A stretch of 32,267 nucleotides of DNA from Funneliformis mosseae (GCA_910592005.1 CAJVPP010000444.1:1-32267); one strand, 5' to 3'; numbered from the stretch's first letter, positions 10,443-22,355 are shown. Translations and numbers: made by a program. Notes: generated from the letters alone by a model not told the origin.

Positions 10443-12271
10443 CTTTTCCGTTTCCTCGCGGATGAATCCAAATCTTAATTTTAAAAAAAAGTTATTTTTT
10501 TATTTCCGTCACCAAATTTGATAAGAATGTTTGACTTGAATTCTTTTGTGCTTTGTATTCCTGCGATAAAATAAATAAAAAGAAACAAATAATTTCGTTC
10601 ATTGTACAAATTTAATTAATTAAAAACAAAGATTTCGGGTTAGGCTATTCCGTGATTAAATATTTTTTTTTTACACATTTGCTTTTTAATTCGAATCTTA
10701 AATGAGATCTTTTCTATAAAGACGGGAGATGACTTTGTAAGGAAATCTTGAAGTCAAAGAAGGCATTCACAGCCACAAATACAAGTAATATATAATAAGC
10801 GAAAAAATTCGTGCTAAACTTTTTAGGATAAAGATATGGCTTGTGGAATACAAACCTGAAATTATGCTGTCATACATTAAAGGGGTTTCTAAATGTTTGG
10901 GAATGGTTTGGTAAACAAACCTATTTATTTATTTCTCTTTCAAAAGAACAATTATGTTTATTTTCATTGTATGCCAATTTGAAACGATAACATCCTACTT
11001 AATAGAGACAATTCGGTTTGTGGTAATGTTAGTGGTTACCTTTCTTAAATTAATTTGCTTTTCGATGGACTGCTTTTCAAAGTTTCACTTCCTGTAAGTT
11101 TAAAATTAAAAAAAATGTTCGTGTCAGTTGATTACTTGATTTTTATGCACCTCTAAATTCCCTAAATTCTGTATCATCACACGATCTAACCATTATGTGA
11201 AAATGACACGTGTGAAATGATGTCATTTGTATAAATCATTAAAGTCATTTGATTTCATCTCCCCATTTATTCAATGAATTTTTTCGAGAAATTCGTTCTC
11301 TGCGTGATCCTTTCCAAATATATATATCTATATATTAAAAAGATTTCCGAATTAATTCGTTGCAAAGAGATTTACAAATAAATATCAAATTCGGGAATCC
11401 CACAAAGTATTTATCATTTATTTCATTTATTACAAGTACTATACACGCGAAAGAAACTACCTCGCAGAGAGTTGTCTGCTGTGCATGTGGGTTGTATCAT
11501 AAACAAAGCAAGATAAACGGACTATTCCTCTTTTTTATGGAATATGAGAGAGAAAAAATAAGTATGTAATGTAATTCAATTTATAGAATGAATTAGTGAC
11601 AATCCGTTTATAGAATTTTAAGAGATCGATCCCATGCACAAAATTATTTGGTACTTCCTCGAATATCTTTCAGTTTAATTTTAGCCGATAATTAAACCTG
11701 CATATATAAAAATTCATCATAAGTGTACGCCCTGATCAAGTTTATTTATAACTCCCAATTCTCCCGCCTCAATTGCGTAAATCATAAATTTTCGATAATG
11801 TATAAATAGAAACCATTTTTTGGCCATTAACTCGGTTTTTTCACACAATTTTTTTTTTTTTTTTTTTTTTCCTCTTTCTTTGATATAGATATATATATAC
11901 ATATATATCTCCTTCGAAGTTTAAGTTCTGCCAAACTCAGTCCTTTCCATTTTTTCACTTCTTTCCCTTTCAAGTGAATAAAGTGACCTTTTACCCCTGT
12001 ATTATTTTTTTTTTTTTCTTTTTGACTGCTATTTTCGTAGCACTTTTTACTTTAGTAAAAAATTACATAATAGATTCTTTTGTATATAATTTTTTTTTTT
12101 CTTTTTTTGAAAAGTATTTTCTTGTATTTTCATCAAAATCAAAATACACCCATAACTACATTTTCTCCCGTTTGCTGGACAATCGCAACTTCCCTTAATT
12201 CCTCAAATAAAAGCAGAAGCATACCCAATTTTTATTTTAAATTTTCAAACAAAAAAAATTTAATAATCAAC
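10443..12271. other. Intergenic, upstream region of the PH-domain gene
   Basis: About 1.8 kb with no recognisable coding sequence on either strand. It contains pyrimidine tracts (T-runs at about 11850-11870, 12005-12020, 12090-12110), an AT dinucleotide patch near 11883-11908 and a GTATAAATAG TATA-like sequence near 11799-11808. Open frames at 11360-11569, 11717-11902 and 11974-12198 are low-complexity and lack family resemblance. The T-rich run directly before the PH start is typical of fungal 5' UTR/promoter DNA. Confidence 0.5.
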
Positions 12272-13379
12272 ATGCAATTTATAAATGAAGAGAAAAAGTC
12301 CGGATGGTTGACAAAACTCGGGGGGAATGCTCTAAGGAAAACTTGGAAACGTCGCTGGTTTGAATTAAGAGGAAGTTACTTGTATTATTATCGACAACAG
12401 GTTTGTATTATGTATGATTTTGTTATTACGTTTTGTGTGGGGTTATATCTAAACTTTTTTTTTTATATCTCTTTAGACCGATAAGGAACCTTCAGGAATG
12501 ATAAACCTTTCATCATTTAACTCAATATGTCAAGATTCATCTGCTACAAAAAAGTCACAATATTGCATACGTATCGAAAAGGTTTTCCGTGAATGTGATT
12601 CAATTCATTCGAATTTAAGTTACCGTGAAACATCTTCGAAGAAAGCTACTTTATTTCTTGCATTCGCTGATAATGAAGACGAAATGCAAGATTGGATCAC
12701 GGTTCTTGAAAAACGTTTAGGTGGACGAAATATTGTTGATATTGTTTTAGATAGATTAGAACTTAACGGTATGCATAGAAGACAATGCAGCTATGGTTCG
12801 CTGAGTTCCTTCTATTCTAAAAATAGCAACTTCTCTTCAGGTGCGTCGACATCAGGATCGGCTTTATCATCTGGTCGTCCATCTTTGGATTCTTTTAGTT
12901 TAGACACTCCTTCTTTGGATTCCAGAAAGAGTTCAATTGATTCATTTCATAGTGGGCAAATCAATGCTGTTAATATTGCAACTTCTACTCCACCTTCTCG
13001 TCCAGAAACTCCTTCAAGTTTAGTTGAAAGACTTGGAATTGGACAACCGATTCTTCGTAAACCTGCCTCTCATTCATGTTTGCAGGAAAGACGTTATCAT
13101 AGTGGCACCGATAATGGTCATCAAAACAGTAATCATGTTCGTAAACTTTCCCTTACCTTCAAAGAGTTTCCAAATCGGGCTCCACTTATTATGGTACATG
13201 GAGAAAATTCGAAATTTGCATCCTCACCTGATGTCGTTTACTTTCCTGGCAACACCAATGGATTAAGAAATTGCAACAAAAAAAAGACAGGAGATGAATT
13301 AGATGGAGATCAAACCCCATCTTCACCTGTAACTCCAACTGCAAATGTGTTCCCGAGTCATTTGACGGATCAAAAATGA
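12272..13379 (+). CDS. PH-domain protein with Ser-rich C-terminal tail
   Basis: Two exons, 12272-12400 and 12477-13379, give 343 residues. A pleckstrin-homology domain occupies about residues 8-125: KSGWLTKLGG and KTWKRRWFELRG form the first strands, ending with the amphipathic helix DWITVLEKRL, where Trp116 is the near-invariant PH tryptophan. PH domains bind phosphoinositides or proteins and recruit their host to membranes. The remaining ~215 residues are Ser/Pro/Thr-rich and probably disordered, with repeated SLDSFSLDTPSLDS-type units, RKSSIDSF, and SP/TP sites suited to kinases (TPPSRPETPSS, TPSSPVTPT). No second domain is visible. The start at 12272 gives the full domain; an upstream ATG at 12080 in the same frame would add only low-complexity residues from the 5' leader. 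The function within signalling or trafficking is not determinable. Confidence 0.9.
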
Positions 13380-14404
13380 AACTCTTTAATCATGACATTT
13401 TTAAATAATCTAGTTTGATGGACATTTGGTTTTTCTTTTTTTTTTTAAAAAAAAATAATCTTTGGATTTCTGGGGGAGAGAAAGTTGAGCATAATATAAA
13501 ACCTTCTCACCTCCTTTCATTTGCAAAATTTTTGTATATACACAATCACAATATATATATATATATATATATATTTTACCTTTTTTTTTTTTTTTTTTTT
13601 TTTTTGGCGAATTTAACTTTACAATTTAAGTTTTTTATTCCATAATTTTCCTCCGTTTTCCTTTTTTTTTTTTTTTTTTTTTTATATAGACTGTTTTTTT
13701 ACCTTTCCCTTTCCAAAATATTGTATATTTTTCTTTTTATCGGACATAATAATCTGTTCGATAATTAGTGTCTGTATGTAATATGTGCGAGCATAACTTA
13801 TTCTATTCACACGTTTGAATACGAAAAAAAAATAGAGTTGATTTGATAAATCTTTTTCACTATATAAAAATATATATCACATATATATTTTCTTTTATAG
13901 ATTTTTTAAGAGCATATAAAATTGCATTTTTTTTTTTTTTTTTTTTTTTTATAAAAAATTAATATAAAAAAATGTTTATTGGAAAATAATATAATAAATA
14001 AATTATTGTTTAAGGTTATAGAAAGACTAAAACGAAATATTTATTTTTTATAATAATAATAATGATTATTAAATGCATATAAAGAATGCGCCATATTGAA
14101 TTTTGTGCACATTACAGATAGGATGGTCCCACGGACATTAAGAATATAAAAGCTATGTCTCAAATATTGTTCTTCGTTTAACATTAATTACTGCAATAAA
14201 TACTATTGTTATCACACCATACACAAAATTAATAGAACTTCCAGTCGCGCAATTTAAAAACCAAATTTGGATAATAAACGTGTCATCGAAGAAACGCGTT
14301 TTTTTTGTAAATCATTAATAATTTAATATTAAATATGGGAAATTTTCGAAATTATGAACCTAAATTACTTAATATTGTTCTATGCATTAATTTGGGACTG
14401 GAAT
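13380..14404. other. Convergent intergenic region with homopolymers and AT repeat
   Basis: 3' flanks of the PH and WBP2-like genes. It holds an (AT)n microsatellite at about 13551-13575 and long T-runs at about 13581-13605, 13663-13683 and 13927-13950. No gene seen; short open frames here are low-complexity. Confidence 0.6.
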
Positions 14405-15599
14405 TTATCTCGTTATGACTTCATCGTAGGAAGGTGGTAGTTCATCTGGAGCTACTGGTGGTGGTCTGACTTCAGTAGTAGTAGAATTATTACGAGAAGT
14501 TGTGGCACCAGCAGCTTGCTCAGTGTTAATGAGAGGAACCTCTGGTGATAAAACATCGGAAGATATTGCACCTGATGACGAGTGTGAGGCTGATGAATTT
14601 ACTTGACGTGGTGTATAAGTTGGCAATGGTTCAGTATGCTCCACTAAAGACCCTTCATTCTCTATATTATTATAGAAAGTTTATGAATATGCATGCTTCC
14701 TTTCAATTTATAAATAAATATCTTCGCACTTAAATGTAATTCATACCAAACAATCTTAACATCAAACTGTTATAATGTGAGCTGAATTCAAATCCACCTA
14801 TTTTAAATATTAAACAAGCACATATAAACATTAGTTATTTAACAAAAGGATCGACTAGTAATCATTAATAGAACACATACCTCCTTCTTTGAAGGTAACT
14901 TTTAATTGTCCGGGAGCTGGGAGTCCACCATTAGGAACCTTACATAATCCAATACAAAGCCTTAATATTTAAACAAATATCAAAAATAAAATTTAAAGAA
15001 TAAATCATAAATATTTTTTGCAAACGCGAAATACGTACTGGAGTCACAATAGCTTGATAATAATTTGCCCCGAACCAAGGTTGTTGAAGCTTGCCTTCTT
15101 TCATATTCAGAAGGGGTACGCTCAGAGATTTAAAGTGTTGTAAAGTTGGTCGCGAAATAAATATTACCTAGAAAATAATTATACCAAAACTCTGAGATTA
15201 ACTCAAATTTTTTATACTCGGGCTTATTTGGGTGAGATGGGTGAGATACATACGCGTTGGTTTGTTAAAAATATGCCACCGTCGGCTTTATAAGTTCCTG
15301 CATTACCAGGATAACCACTAGCAATGTTAAATACAATTTATATGATTAATCTCATAAAATTGTTATCATCATCATTATTATTATAAAGAAGAAAACATAC
15401 CCGCCCATATCAAAAACAAGAGAAACTTTATCCTGCCTATATAATTAAACAAGGAGTTGCAAAGATCTACAGTCGTGAAATTAAAAAAAAAAAATGCAAA
15501 TTGTCAACTATCTATAACTTACTCTAAAATAATCTTCTCCCCAGGTAGAGGCACCGGACTTTTACCATCGGAAGCGATCATAGCCCAATTCAATGCCAT
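14405..15599 (-). CDS. WBP2-like GRAM-domain protein with PPxY motif
   Basis: Seven exons on the minus strand (15599-15523, 15436-15401, 15317-15254, 15167-15039, 14938-14881, 14797-14747, 14661-14405) give exactly 224 codons. The start MALNWAMIASDGKSPVPLPG and the GRAM-like core match the WBP2 / fungal UPF0664 family: GGIFLTNQRVIFISRP, then LNMKEGKLQQPWFGANYY and LKVTFKEGGGFEFSSHYN. Human WBP2 is a WW-domain partner and co-activator with a similar FGANYIKG segment. The C-terminal third is Ser/Thr/Pro-rich and ends LPPSYDEV, a PPxY motif of the kind that binds WW domains such as those of Nedd4/Rsp5 ubiquitin ligases; PLPTY nearby is a weaker variant. Two exons are very short (36 and 51 nt). 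The small 14747-14797 exon was found because it supplies the missing end of the GRAM core. Binding partners are inferred from family knowledge. Confidence 0.9.
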
Positions 15600-15727
15600 A
15601 TTGAATTTATTTTTAATTTTAAAAAAAAGAAAATGTACAAGTTTTTATTAAGTTGATTGATTTTTCATGGAGTTTTATTTGGCTGCTGACAAACATTGTA
15701 CAACATCATGGATGACCTCATATCACC

Positions 15728-15758
<31 letters not shown>

Positions 15759-17791
15759 TTATCGGAGTGAATCAATCTTTGCCATGCAACTATTAAAATA
15801 ATATCAAGTAAGTTTTTTTTTCTTTTCTTGAAGACATCTTGCTTAATTAAGGTGTATTTATTTATTATTTGATAATATATATTATCAAATTTTACATGAT
15901 GATACGAACCCATATAGTTTCGGGTGATTTTAAAAAATGATCCAAGAGACAAATAACATACATGCACTACCATCTGAATGACTTGAATAAAGATAATTTG
16001 ATTTTGTATGTAATTATTTTAATAATACTTTAATAGTTTGTTATTCATTTAAATGTTAGGTCTCGTAAGGTTTCAGAACAAAATATGTGGTCAATTCTTT
16101 AGAGATTCGAAATTTCTGATGATGTTCATAAATGTACTTTGTGGAATGCTACAGCGAGTTGAGTGAAACGTTGGAAAGTCAGAGTCTGCATTTGTCATGA
16201 AGTAGTCAAAGACGTTAAAAATATCAACGTCATCTAAATTGTTTGGCGCCAGTTTAATTGATTTTTTTAAAAAGGTATCTTATCTGAAATTACTTTTCGT
16301 GCATTTTTAATTCTGTAATGATGATAACCCATTATTCAGTTCTGCTTCTGATATATATTGTGAAGATAACAACTTACCAAATTCTTATGTCTGACGTTAA
16401 GAATAATCTTGTTCATTATATCATATATTATCGAAAATATTAATGATTAATTTATCTTTTTCGTTTTGAAAGTTATGTAGCAAATGACCAACCATACGGA
16501 GATTGCTTTTATATAGGTATATATATTTTAAGAAAATGTAGACTATAGAATCGAAACGAAATGATGTTTTTTAATCAATCCGTGTTTCAAATGAATTCGT
16601 TTTGTGATTATATTGATTCCTGATCGCAATTAGTGCCTTCATTTCTCATTTTAATTATTACGATTTATACGATTTACTAATTTATCATAATTTATCGCCA
16701 ATAGAAAACGTAAAAGAACAAATTTTTTTTTTACAAAGTAAGTAAGATCTGATTTTCTTCTGAAATTGTGATTGCGATCGTGATGACACTACAGATTCAT
16801 CCATTCGATGATCGGGAATCACATTGCGAGCAATCACCGAGCGAGTTTATTCCGTCAAAGGTTCTCTTTGACTGATTAAATGAAGCTCATCGGTTGATCG
16901 CGGTGGGAGATCTGTTCAGTTCTTTCTGATTTTTATAGGTCGGTTCGATACTTTTCAGGTCTTTTTTATATTCCCGACTAGATATGAAAATAGCTTCTGA
17001 TAACAAAATGAAATATAGTTTTTTTTTTTTTCACTTAAAGAAGGAATTAATCCATGTTTTTTTTTTTTATTAAATGAATGTTTTTTAGATCTGACGAAAT
17101 CGGAATGTTGAATATTAATAACAATAATTGGAAATGTCGCACAAAATTTTTTTTTCATAAAATAATATCGATATGTATTATGACCAATTATCCCAAAATG
17201 GCAACAATTCTGTAAATAAATAATAATATAATGTTGATCTATAAGAAATAAAATATCATATGTATCATATGCTTAATGAGCCAGAAAATTTTTTTGGCGC
17301 TTTTTTTTTTTTTTTTTTTTTTTCAAATCGTCATTTTTTGGTATTACTGACATATTACAAGAAGTACATCGTCTACGTGTCTGAACTCCAAAGGAGGCTT
17401 AAATGTAATCTTGCATCTTTTTGTGTTCTTTACTCTGCAAATCAGTAACCAACGAGGTAAGGTCAGTTGTCAACTATCACCTGGCTCTCTCCACACATCT
17501 TTGCCATTTCTGGAAATTCACACTCAATCATATTGTTAACGAAAAACCTTTTTTTTTAGAGGGCGCTTGAAAAAGTTTTCTTTTTAAACTTTAATAATTC
17601 CTTCGAGTCCTTAAATAAATGATTCAAACTTACTCTCACTTCCTTTACATTTAGTTGTTTTTTTTTTTTTTTACCTTTTAACATAAATAAATTTATAAAG
17701 GTTTATTCGATTGTTTTTTTTTTTTTTACTTTTGAAAATCAGGAAATTTGGAACAATCTTTTTGCTCAAATAACACTATACAAATCTAGAA
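15600..17791. promoter_or_regulatory. Long divergent intergenic region, WBP2-like / Lunapark
   Basis: 2.2 kb between two start codons pointing apart. No coding similarity recognised. It includes a 24-bp perfect palindrome at 15867-15890, a 30-odd-base T/A homopolymer pair near 15729-15759, T-runs near 17300-17323, 17660-17672 and 17715-17728, and a comparatively GC-rich patch at about 16760-16925 (GATCGCGGTGGGAGATC). Such AT-rich, T-tract-rich DNA just before a start is usual for promoters in these fungi, but individual elements cannot be assigned. Confidence 0.4.
15867..15890. repeat. 24-bp perfect palindrome
   Basis: ATTTGATAATAT is followed immediately by its exact reverse complement ATATTATCAAAT, with no spacer. 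It lies in the divergent promoter region. It could be a symmetric protein-binding site or a chance palindrome favoured by AT richness. Confidence 0.6.
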
Positions 17792-19078
17792 ATGGGTGTA
17801 GTATTCTCACGCTTTCGGTCCCAAAGCGAGGATAATTTCGAGAAAATTCTTTCGGAGATTGACGATAAGATTAGTAGAGCCGAGGTTCGATTACGCGAAA
17901 TAAGAATTCGTGAACGTAGTGCATTGATAATTTGGATCGTTTATTCTATGTTGGCCTACGTTGCATATGTGGCAGGTTATTGGTATTTTGTTTATATGTC
18001 AATTGAAGAAGAAGGTTGGGATTTTATGAAGATTGCGCCAGTTTTTACTGGTCCCTTTCTCATAGTAATTGGGTATAGGTTTTTAGCTTTGTGGTATAAA
18101 CGAAAAGAAACCAATGAAATATCTCAACTCGAACACCTTAGAGCAAAACAAAAACAAAAGGTAGAAGAGTTGAAAAATAAACACAATTATTATTCAACCA
18201 AAGATTTAGTGGAACGTTATGATGTTCCCAAGGGAAATAAGGGACCACCACCACAAGCAAATCAACAAAATCAACCGATTCCAAATGGACCTCCACGTCC
18301 TAGGCAGCCTATAAATCTTAATAATCCTAATCTTCGTCAACGAAATGTTCCAAATCCTCAAGCGTCAGGGGTTAACGGTATTAATGGAGATCAAAGAAAT
18401 AACAATGCACCAAACGTAGGGAACGTAGGGGCTCATGGTATTATAGCACCACCACCACCACAAACAAAATTTGATCCGAATAGTCCAAATTCAATTTCAC
18501 CTCTTCAAAAACGGTGGTTTGATAAATTGGTGGATGTTATTGTTGGTGATGATGAACAAAAATATGCATTGATTTGTCAAAATTGTTTTACTTGGAACGG
18601 TTTAGCATATCCCGCAGATTTTGAAGATGCTCAATATTTTTGTAAAAAATGCAATCATTTTAATTCATCTCGACGAAGTCGACTTAGCGGAACATCTTTA
18701 AGCGCGTCACCTAGTTTCACAAACGGTAATAATAGTAACGATAGTAATGAAAATCATCTTAACATCACTAATAGTCACTTCAATAAGTCAACTGATCCAT
18801 CTCAACTAGGTGATAATTTAACTCCACGAAGAGGACGTTCAACCACACCAAAACCCATGAGTCGAACTAATTCTTCGGACCCTGAAAAATTAATTTATAA
18901 TGATGATTATGATGATGATGGTGTATCTGTTAGTAAGACTTTGGCTTCTCGATCCAACAGTAGAAAGGGAAGGAACAGTCGAAGTCAAAACAGGATTGGA
19001 GAAAATCGTCATGGAAGTAATGAAGATGTTAAAGCATACACCATCAGTGATGATGAAAACATTTCTCGTGAAGAATAA
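17792..19078 (+). CDS. Lunapark (Lnp1) family ER three-way-junction protein
   Basis: Single exon of 428 residues. Lunapark proteins stabilise three-way junctions of the tubular endoplasmic reticulum, acting against Sey1/atlastin-type fusion. The N-terminus MGVVFSRFRS matches the family's MGxxFSR start, whose Gly2 is N-myristoylated in animals. A coiled-coil segment (about 13-42) is followed by a hydrophobic hairpin, membrane segments 44-66 and 81-101, then a second coiled coil (about 106-132) and the family motif LVERYD at 139-144. A Pro/Asn-rich linker precedes the C4 zinc ribbon with Cys262, Cys265, Cys284 and Cys287 (CQNC...FCKKC). Human and yeast relatives share this order. The last ~130 residues are Ser/Asn-rich, acidic and basic patches, likely disordered, unlike the shorter animal tail. 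The gene is intronless in an otherwise intron-containing region, with a 33-A run 41 bp past the stop. Confidence 0.95.
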   Translation: MGVVFSRFRSQSEDNFEKILSEIDDKISRAEVRLREIRIRERSALIIWIVYSMLAYVAYVAGYWYFVYMSIEEEGWDFMKIAPVFTGPFLIVIGYRFLALWYKRKETNEISQLEHLRAKQKQKVEELKNKHNYYSTKDLVERYDVPKGNKGPPPQANQQNQPIPNGPPRPRQPINLNNPNLRQRNVPNPQASGVNGINGDQRNNNAPNVGNVGAHGIIAPPPPQTKFDPNSPNSISPLQKRWFDKLVDVIVGDDEQKYALICQNCFTWNGLAYPADFEDAQYFCKKCNHFNSSRRSRLSGTSLSASPSFTNGNNSNDSNENHLNITNSHFNKSTDPSQLGDNLTPRRGRSTTPKPMSRTNSSDPEKLIYNDDYDDDGVSVSKTLASRSNSRKGRNSRSQNRIGENRHGSNEDVKAYTISDDENISREE

Positions 19079-19118
19079 ACTTTTGTTCTAAAAAATGAGA
19101 TTTACAAATGGATAATAT

Positions 19119-19119
<1 letters not shown>

Positions 19120-19152
<33 letters not shown>
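19120..19152. repeat. A33 homopolymer downstream of Lunapark
   Basis: Thirty-three consecutive A residues lie 41 bp after the Lunapark stop codon. It may be a slippage-prone homopolymer, of which the window has many, or the fossil poly(A) tail of a retrocopy (see findings). Exact length is prone to sequencing error. Confidence 0.7.
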
Positions 19153-19154
<2 letters not shown>

Positions 19155-19471
19155 AATTCGGATTATATTACAATTCTAGCATTTAGTATTTAGCACAAAC
19201 AATATGTTTTTTTTTCTTTTCTTTTTTTTTTACCGATTTTAAATGCATTCTTCCAATCCCGAACTTTACTGCCCTTAAAAGGATAATTTTTTTTCATTGC
19301 TGATTTGTCTATATTTTTTACCATTTATCAAATATTATATTTTATATATGGTTACCTGATATCAGACAAAAGATAATATGATTAATAGTGACCGTTTCAT
19401 ATTTAGTTAGAGTTGAATAAACCTATATATTAGGCAAGTGATTTCATAATATAATTGAAGGTTTGTAAATA

Positions 19472-19474
<3 letters not shown>

Positions 19475-19502
<28 letters not shown>
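19475..19502. repeat. (AT)n microsatellite
   Basis: About 14 AT units in a row in the 3' flank of the Lunapark gene. Confidence 0.8.
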
Positions 19503-19717
19503 CATATATCCATAAATTTTCTATTTTAAATGATGTGGTTATATTAATTTGGGTCGAAAGATTTTTAGTTTACAATTTGAAAATAAAATACCAAGAAATT
19601 ACATCGATTTATTAAAATCAATCAATAAATCATTTCCATCGATTCAATAATAAAAATGATAAAGCATACAACTGTAATCAAATCATAAGTTTTATTATTT
19701 AAAAGTAAAAAGATAAT

Positions 19718-19745
19718 TCAATCCGAACCGAAAATTTCGGATTGA
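19718..19745. repeat. Short inverted repeat, TCAATCCGAA arms
   Basis: TCAATCCGAA at 19718-19727 pairs with TTCGGATTGA at 19736-19745 over an 8-base loop, in otherwise non-coding DNA. TTCGGATTC recurs at about 19762. Function unknown. Confidence 0.5.
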
Positions 19746-19819
19746 TCCTAATTTCGTTTGTTCGGATTCTTAATAAAGCAGAATGATAAAACAAAAATCG
19801 CAAAGTCAACTCCGGTATT

Positions 19820-22355
19820 TTTTTTCATTTATATAAAAATAATTCTTATTTTATACAGGATGTATGTATACTATATTAAACATCATTCTTATTATAAAAA
19901 ATTTTCTTTAATTTAAAACGAATACGAGTAACCCACCCTTAAACCCAATTTTAAGATAATATTCTCATATAATAATTAAAAGTTAAATTATAGTTATCTA
20001 AAAATACATTAAATATATAAGAAAAATTGGATTTTCAAATTAATTATTTTAAGTATAAAAATATAAATGACAAATATTACAATTTTATTGATAAAAGAAC
20101 TATATATTTTATTAAATATTAAACTTTATTATTTAATTTTATTATATTATTTTTTTTTAATAATATTGATATAATATATAATTATATATTTATTATATAT
20201 ATTAAATTTTTTAATAAATATAAAATTATTATTGATATATTATGAAATTAATATTCTTTTTTAATATTGATATATTAAAATTTATATTACTGATTATAAA
20301 AAAATTTATTAATTATTACATAAAATTAATAAAATTTTAATTAAAATATATATTATTTTTCTTAATAATTAGTAATTATATTAAATTTTATATAAAATAT
20401 CTGTTATATATAAAAATTTTATCTGATTTATATTAAAAAATTTAATTTAAATAAAAAATTATTAATTTATAACATTATATTTTACAGAAATTCTTTAATT
20501 ATTTGTTTTATTATTATTAATATATTTTTTTTATTTATAATTAATTAATTTAATATATATAAACATTTGATTTTATTTTTAAAATTAAATAGTACTGTAT
20601 AGTCCCGAAAATAAGCACCGCGTGATATATATGAATTTATTAGTATATACGTGACAAATAATATAATAAATTCTATGTGACAAATAAATTAATTACTATA
20701 AAAGGAGCGTGTCACGGGTGCTTATTTTCGGAAATATACGGTACTATTTAATTAAAATAACATTAAAATATATTCTAAAATTATTAAAATTATATATATA
20801 TATATATATTTTATATTAACTTTATAAATAATATAATAAATTTTAAATAAGTTAATAATTATTTAAAAATTATTAAATTAAAATTAATATTATAAGTATA
20901 AATTTATTATTAATCATAATAATTTTATGTTTATATATAGTTTATTTATTATAATAATAATTTATATTATATATAATATATATATAACAAGTATATATAT
21001 ACAAATTATATATATAGACTTTATATAATTTTATATTTTAATAAAATTATAAGTAGAAATTAAAAGTAAATTAAATTATTATTATTATTTTTAGATTAAT
21101 TTAATAATTTAAATACTTTATAATAAAAAGAAAAACAACTATAAAAAATTTTTTTTACTTTATAAGCTAAATATTATTTTTTTAGTAAAATAAATCTAGA
21201 TTTAATATTATTTCAAAAAATTTTTTTTGATAGTTTTCTTTCTTTCTATTACAAAGTATTCATTTATTTTATAATAATTTCAAATTAAAAAATAATAAGA
21301 ATTAAAAAATAATGATAAAATAATAATTTTGATCTAATAATTAATTTTAATTAAAAACTATTATAGAATTGTTTTATCAAATACTTTTTGAATATAAACA
21401 CAATTTTATTAGATTATAACTCATAAAATATTGATAAAAAAAAATAATTTTATAGATTATTATTAAAGAAATATAATTTTTTAAACTGCAGCCTAATAAT
21501 CAAATAGCTAAAAGTATAAAAACTATAAAAATGATGATAATATAATTTATTTATTAATAAAATTAGTAATATTTATAAGTTTTTTTTAAAAAATTTACTT
21601 ATCTTTTATATAATAAAATGAGAATTTAATGTGATTTTTTATAAATTATTCTAAATTATTTTAAAAATTTTATATTAAAAAATAATTAGTAATTTATAAT
21701 TTGATAAATTATATTAATCTGATTAACTTATTTAATAAAAAATTATTATTCTTTATTTATTATAATTTTATTTTATTAACCTTTTAATTTAAATTCTAAT
21801 CTAATATTATTGCTTTTTTCTATATTGATAAACTAATAATTTTATTACAATAAAAAATTTTGAAAAATATTTAAATTCTAAAATTTTGCTATATATAGTA
21901 AAGATCATTTTCAGTTAATAAAGTTTTTTTTAGATAATAATATATTTATTAATACAATAATTTTAAGAAAAAAAAATTGTAAATTAAATAAATATAATAA
22001 TAATAATAGTATTTAAATAAATATGTATTTATATAATTATAAATTTTGTATTTTATAATTTATCATTAATATTTGTTATGGAATAGTATCATAAGTAATA
22101 AAATTTTTCTTAATATATATATAATGTCAATAGATTAAAGCAAAATACTAATTTAAAACATAGAATCAGAATTATTAATCATATTTATAAATAAAATATT
22201 AATAAATATTTTAAATGATAATCATAATATTAAATTTATTTATCAAATTTATTTAATTAAAAGATTTGACGTTTTTTAAAAATAAATAAATAAATATTAT
22301 AATTAAAAAAAAATATATACAGTATATATATTTATAGTATTAAATTTTATAATCT
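19820..22355. other. Extreme AT-rich desert
   Basis: About 2.5 kb made almost only of A and T. For example, 20161-20220 contains a single G or C in 60 bases. Stops occur every few codons on both strands and no protein or RNA gene is recognisable. The only structured part is the MITE at 20583-20753, whose G+C-bearing ends stand out. It could be an AT-rich isochore-like block or old transposon DNA eroded by C-to-T mutation. I see nothing that identifies it as organellar. Confidence 0.65.
20583..20753. mobile_element. 171-bp MITE with 37-bp terminal inverted repeats, family B
   Basis: The left end (20583-20619) reads AATTAAATAGTACTGTATAG then TCCCGAAAATAAGCACC. The right end (20717-20753), on the minus strand, reads AATTAAATAGTACCGTATAT then TTCCGAAAATAAGCACC. 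Thirty-three of 37 positions agree. The inner sequence continues partly symmetric (GCGTGATA versus CGTGACAC) and contains a direct repeat of GTGACAAATAA at about 20652 and 20679. There is no coding capacity. Size, near-perfect arms and position in AT DNA are typical of a non-autonomous DNA transposon. No transposase with matching ends is in the window. Confidence 0.75.

Noticed and set aside
11360..12198. Open frames upstream of the PH gene
   Set aside because: Low-complexity, T-run-derived sequence with no recognisable motif or splice partner.
13024..13266. 80-residue frame inside the PH gene
   Set aside because: Alternative frame of the Ser-rich coding exon.
15665..15973. 102-residue minus-strand frame upstream of the WBP2-like gene as an extra 5' exon
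   Set aside because: It is Lys/Phe-run rich, spans a homopolymer and a perfect palindrome, and the WBP2 start MALNW is already the family's normal N-terminus.
19820..22355. Nuclear copy of mitochondrial DNA
   Set aside because: Extreme AT content alone is not evidence; I saw no mitochondrial gene fragment, tRNA or rRNA.
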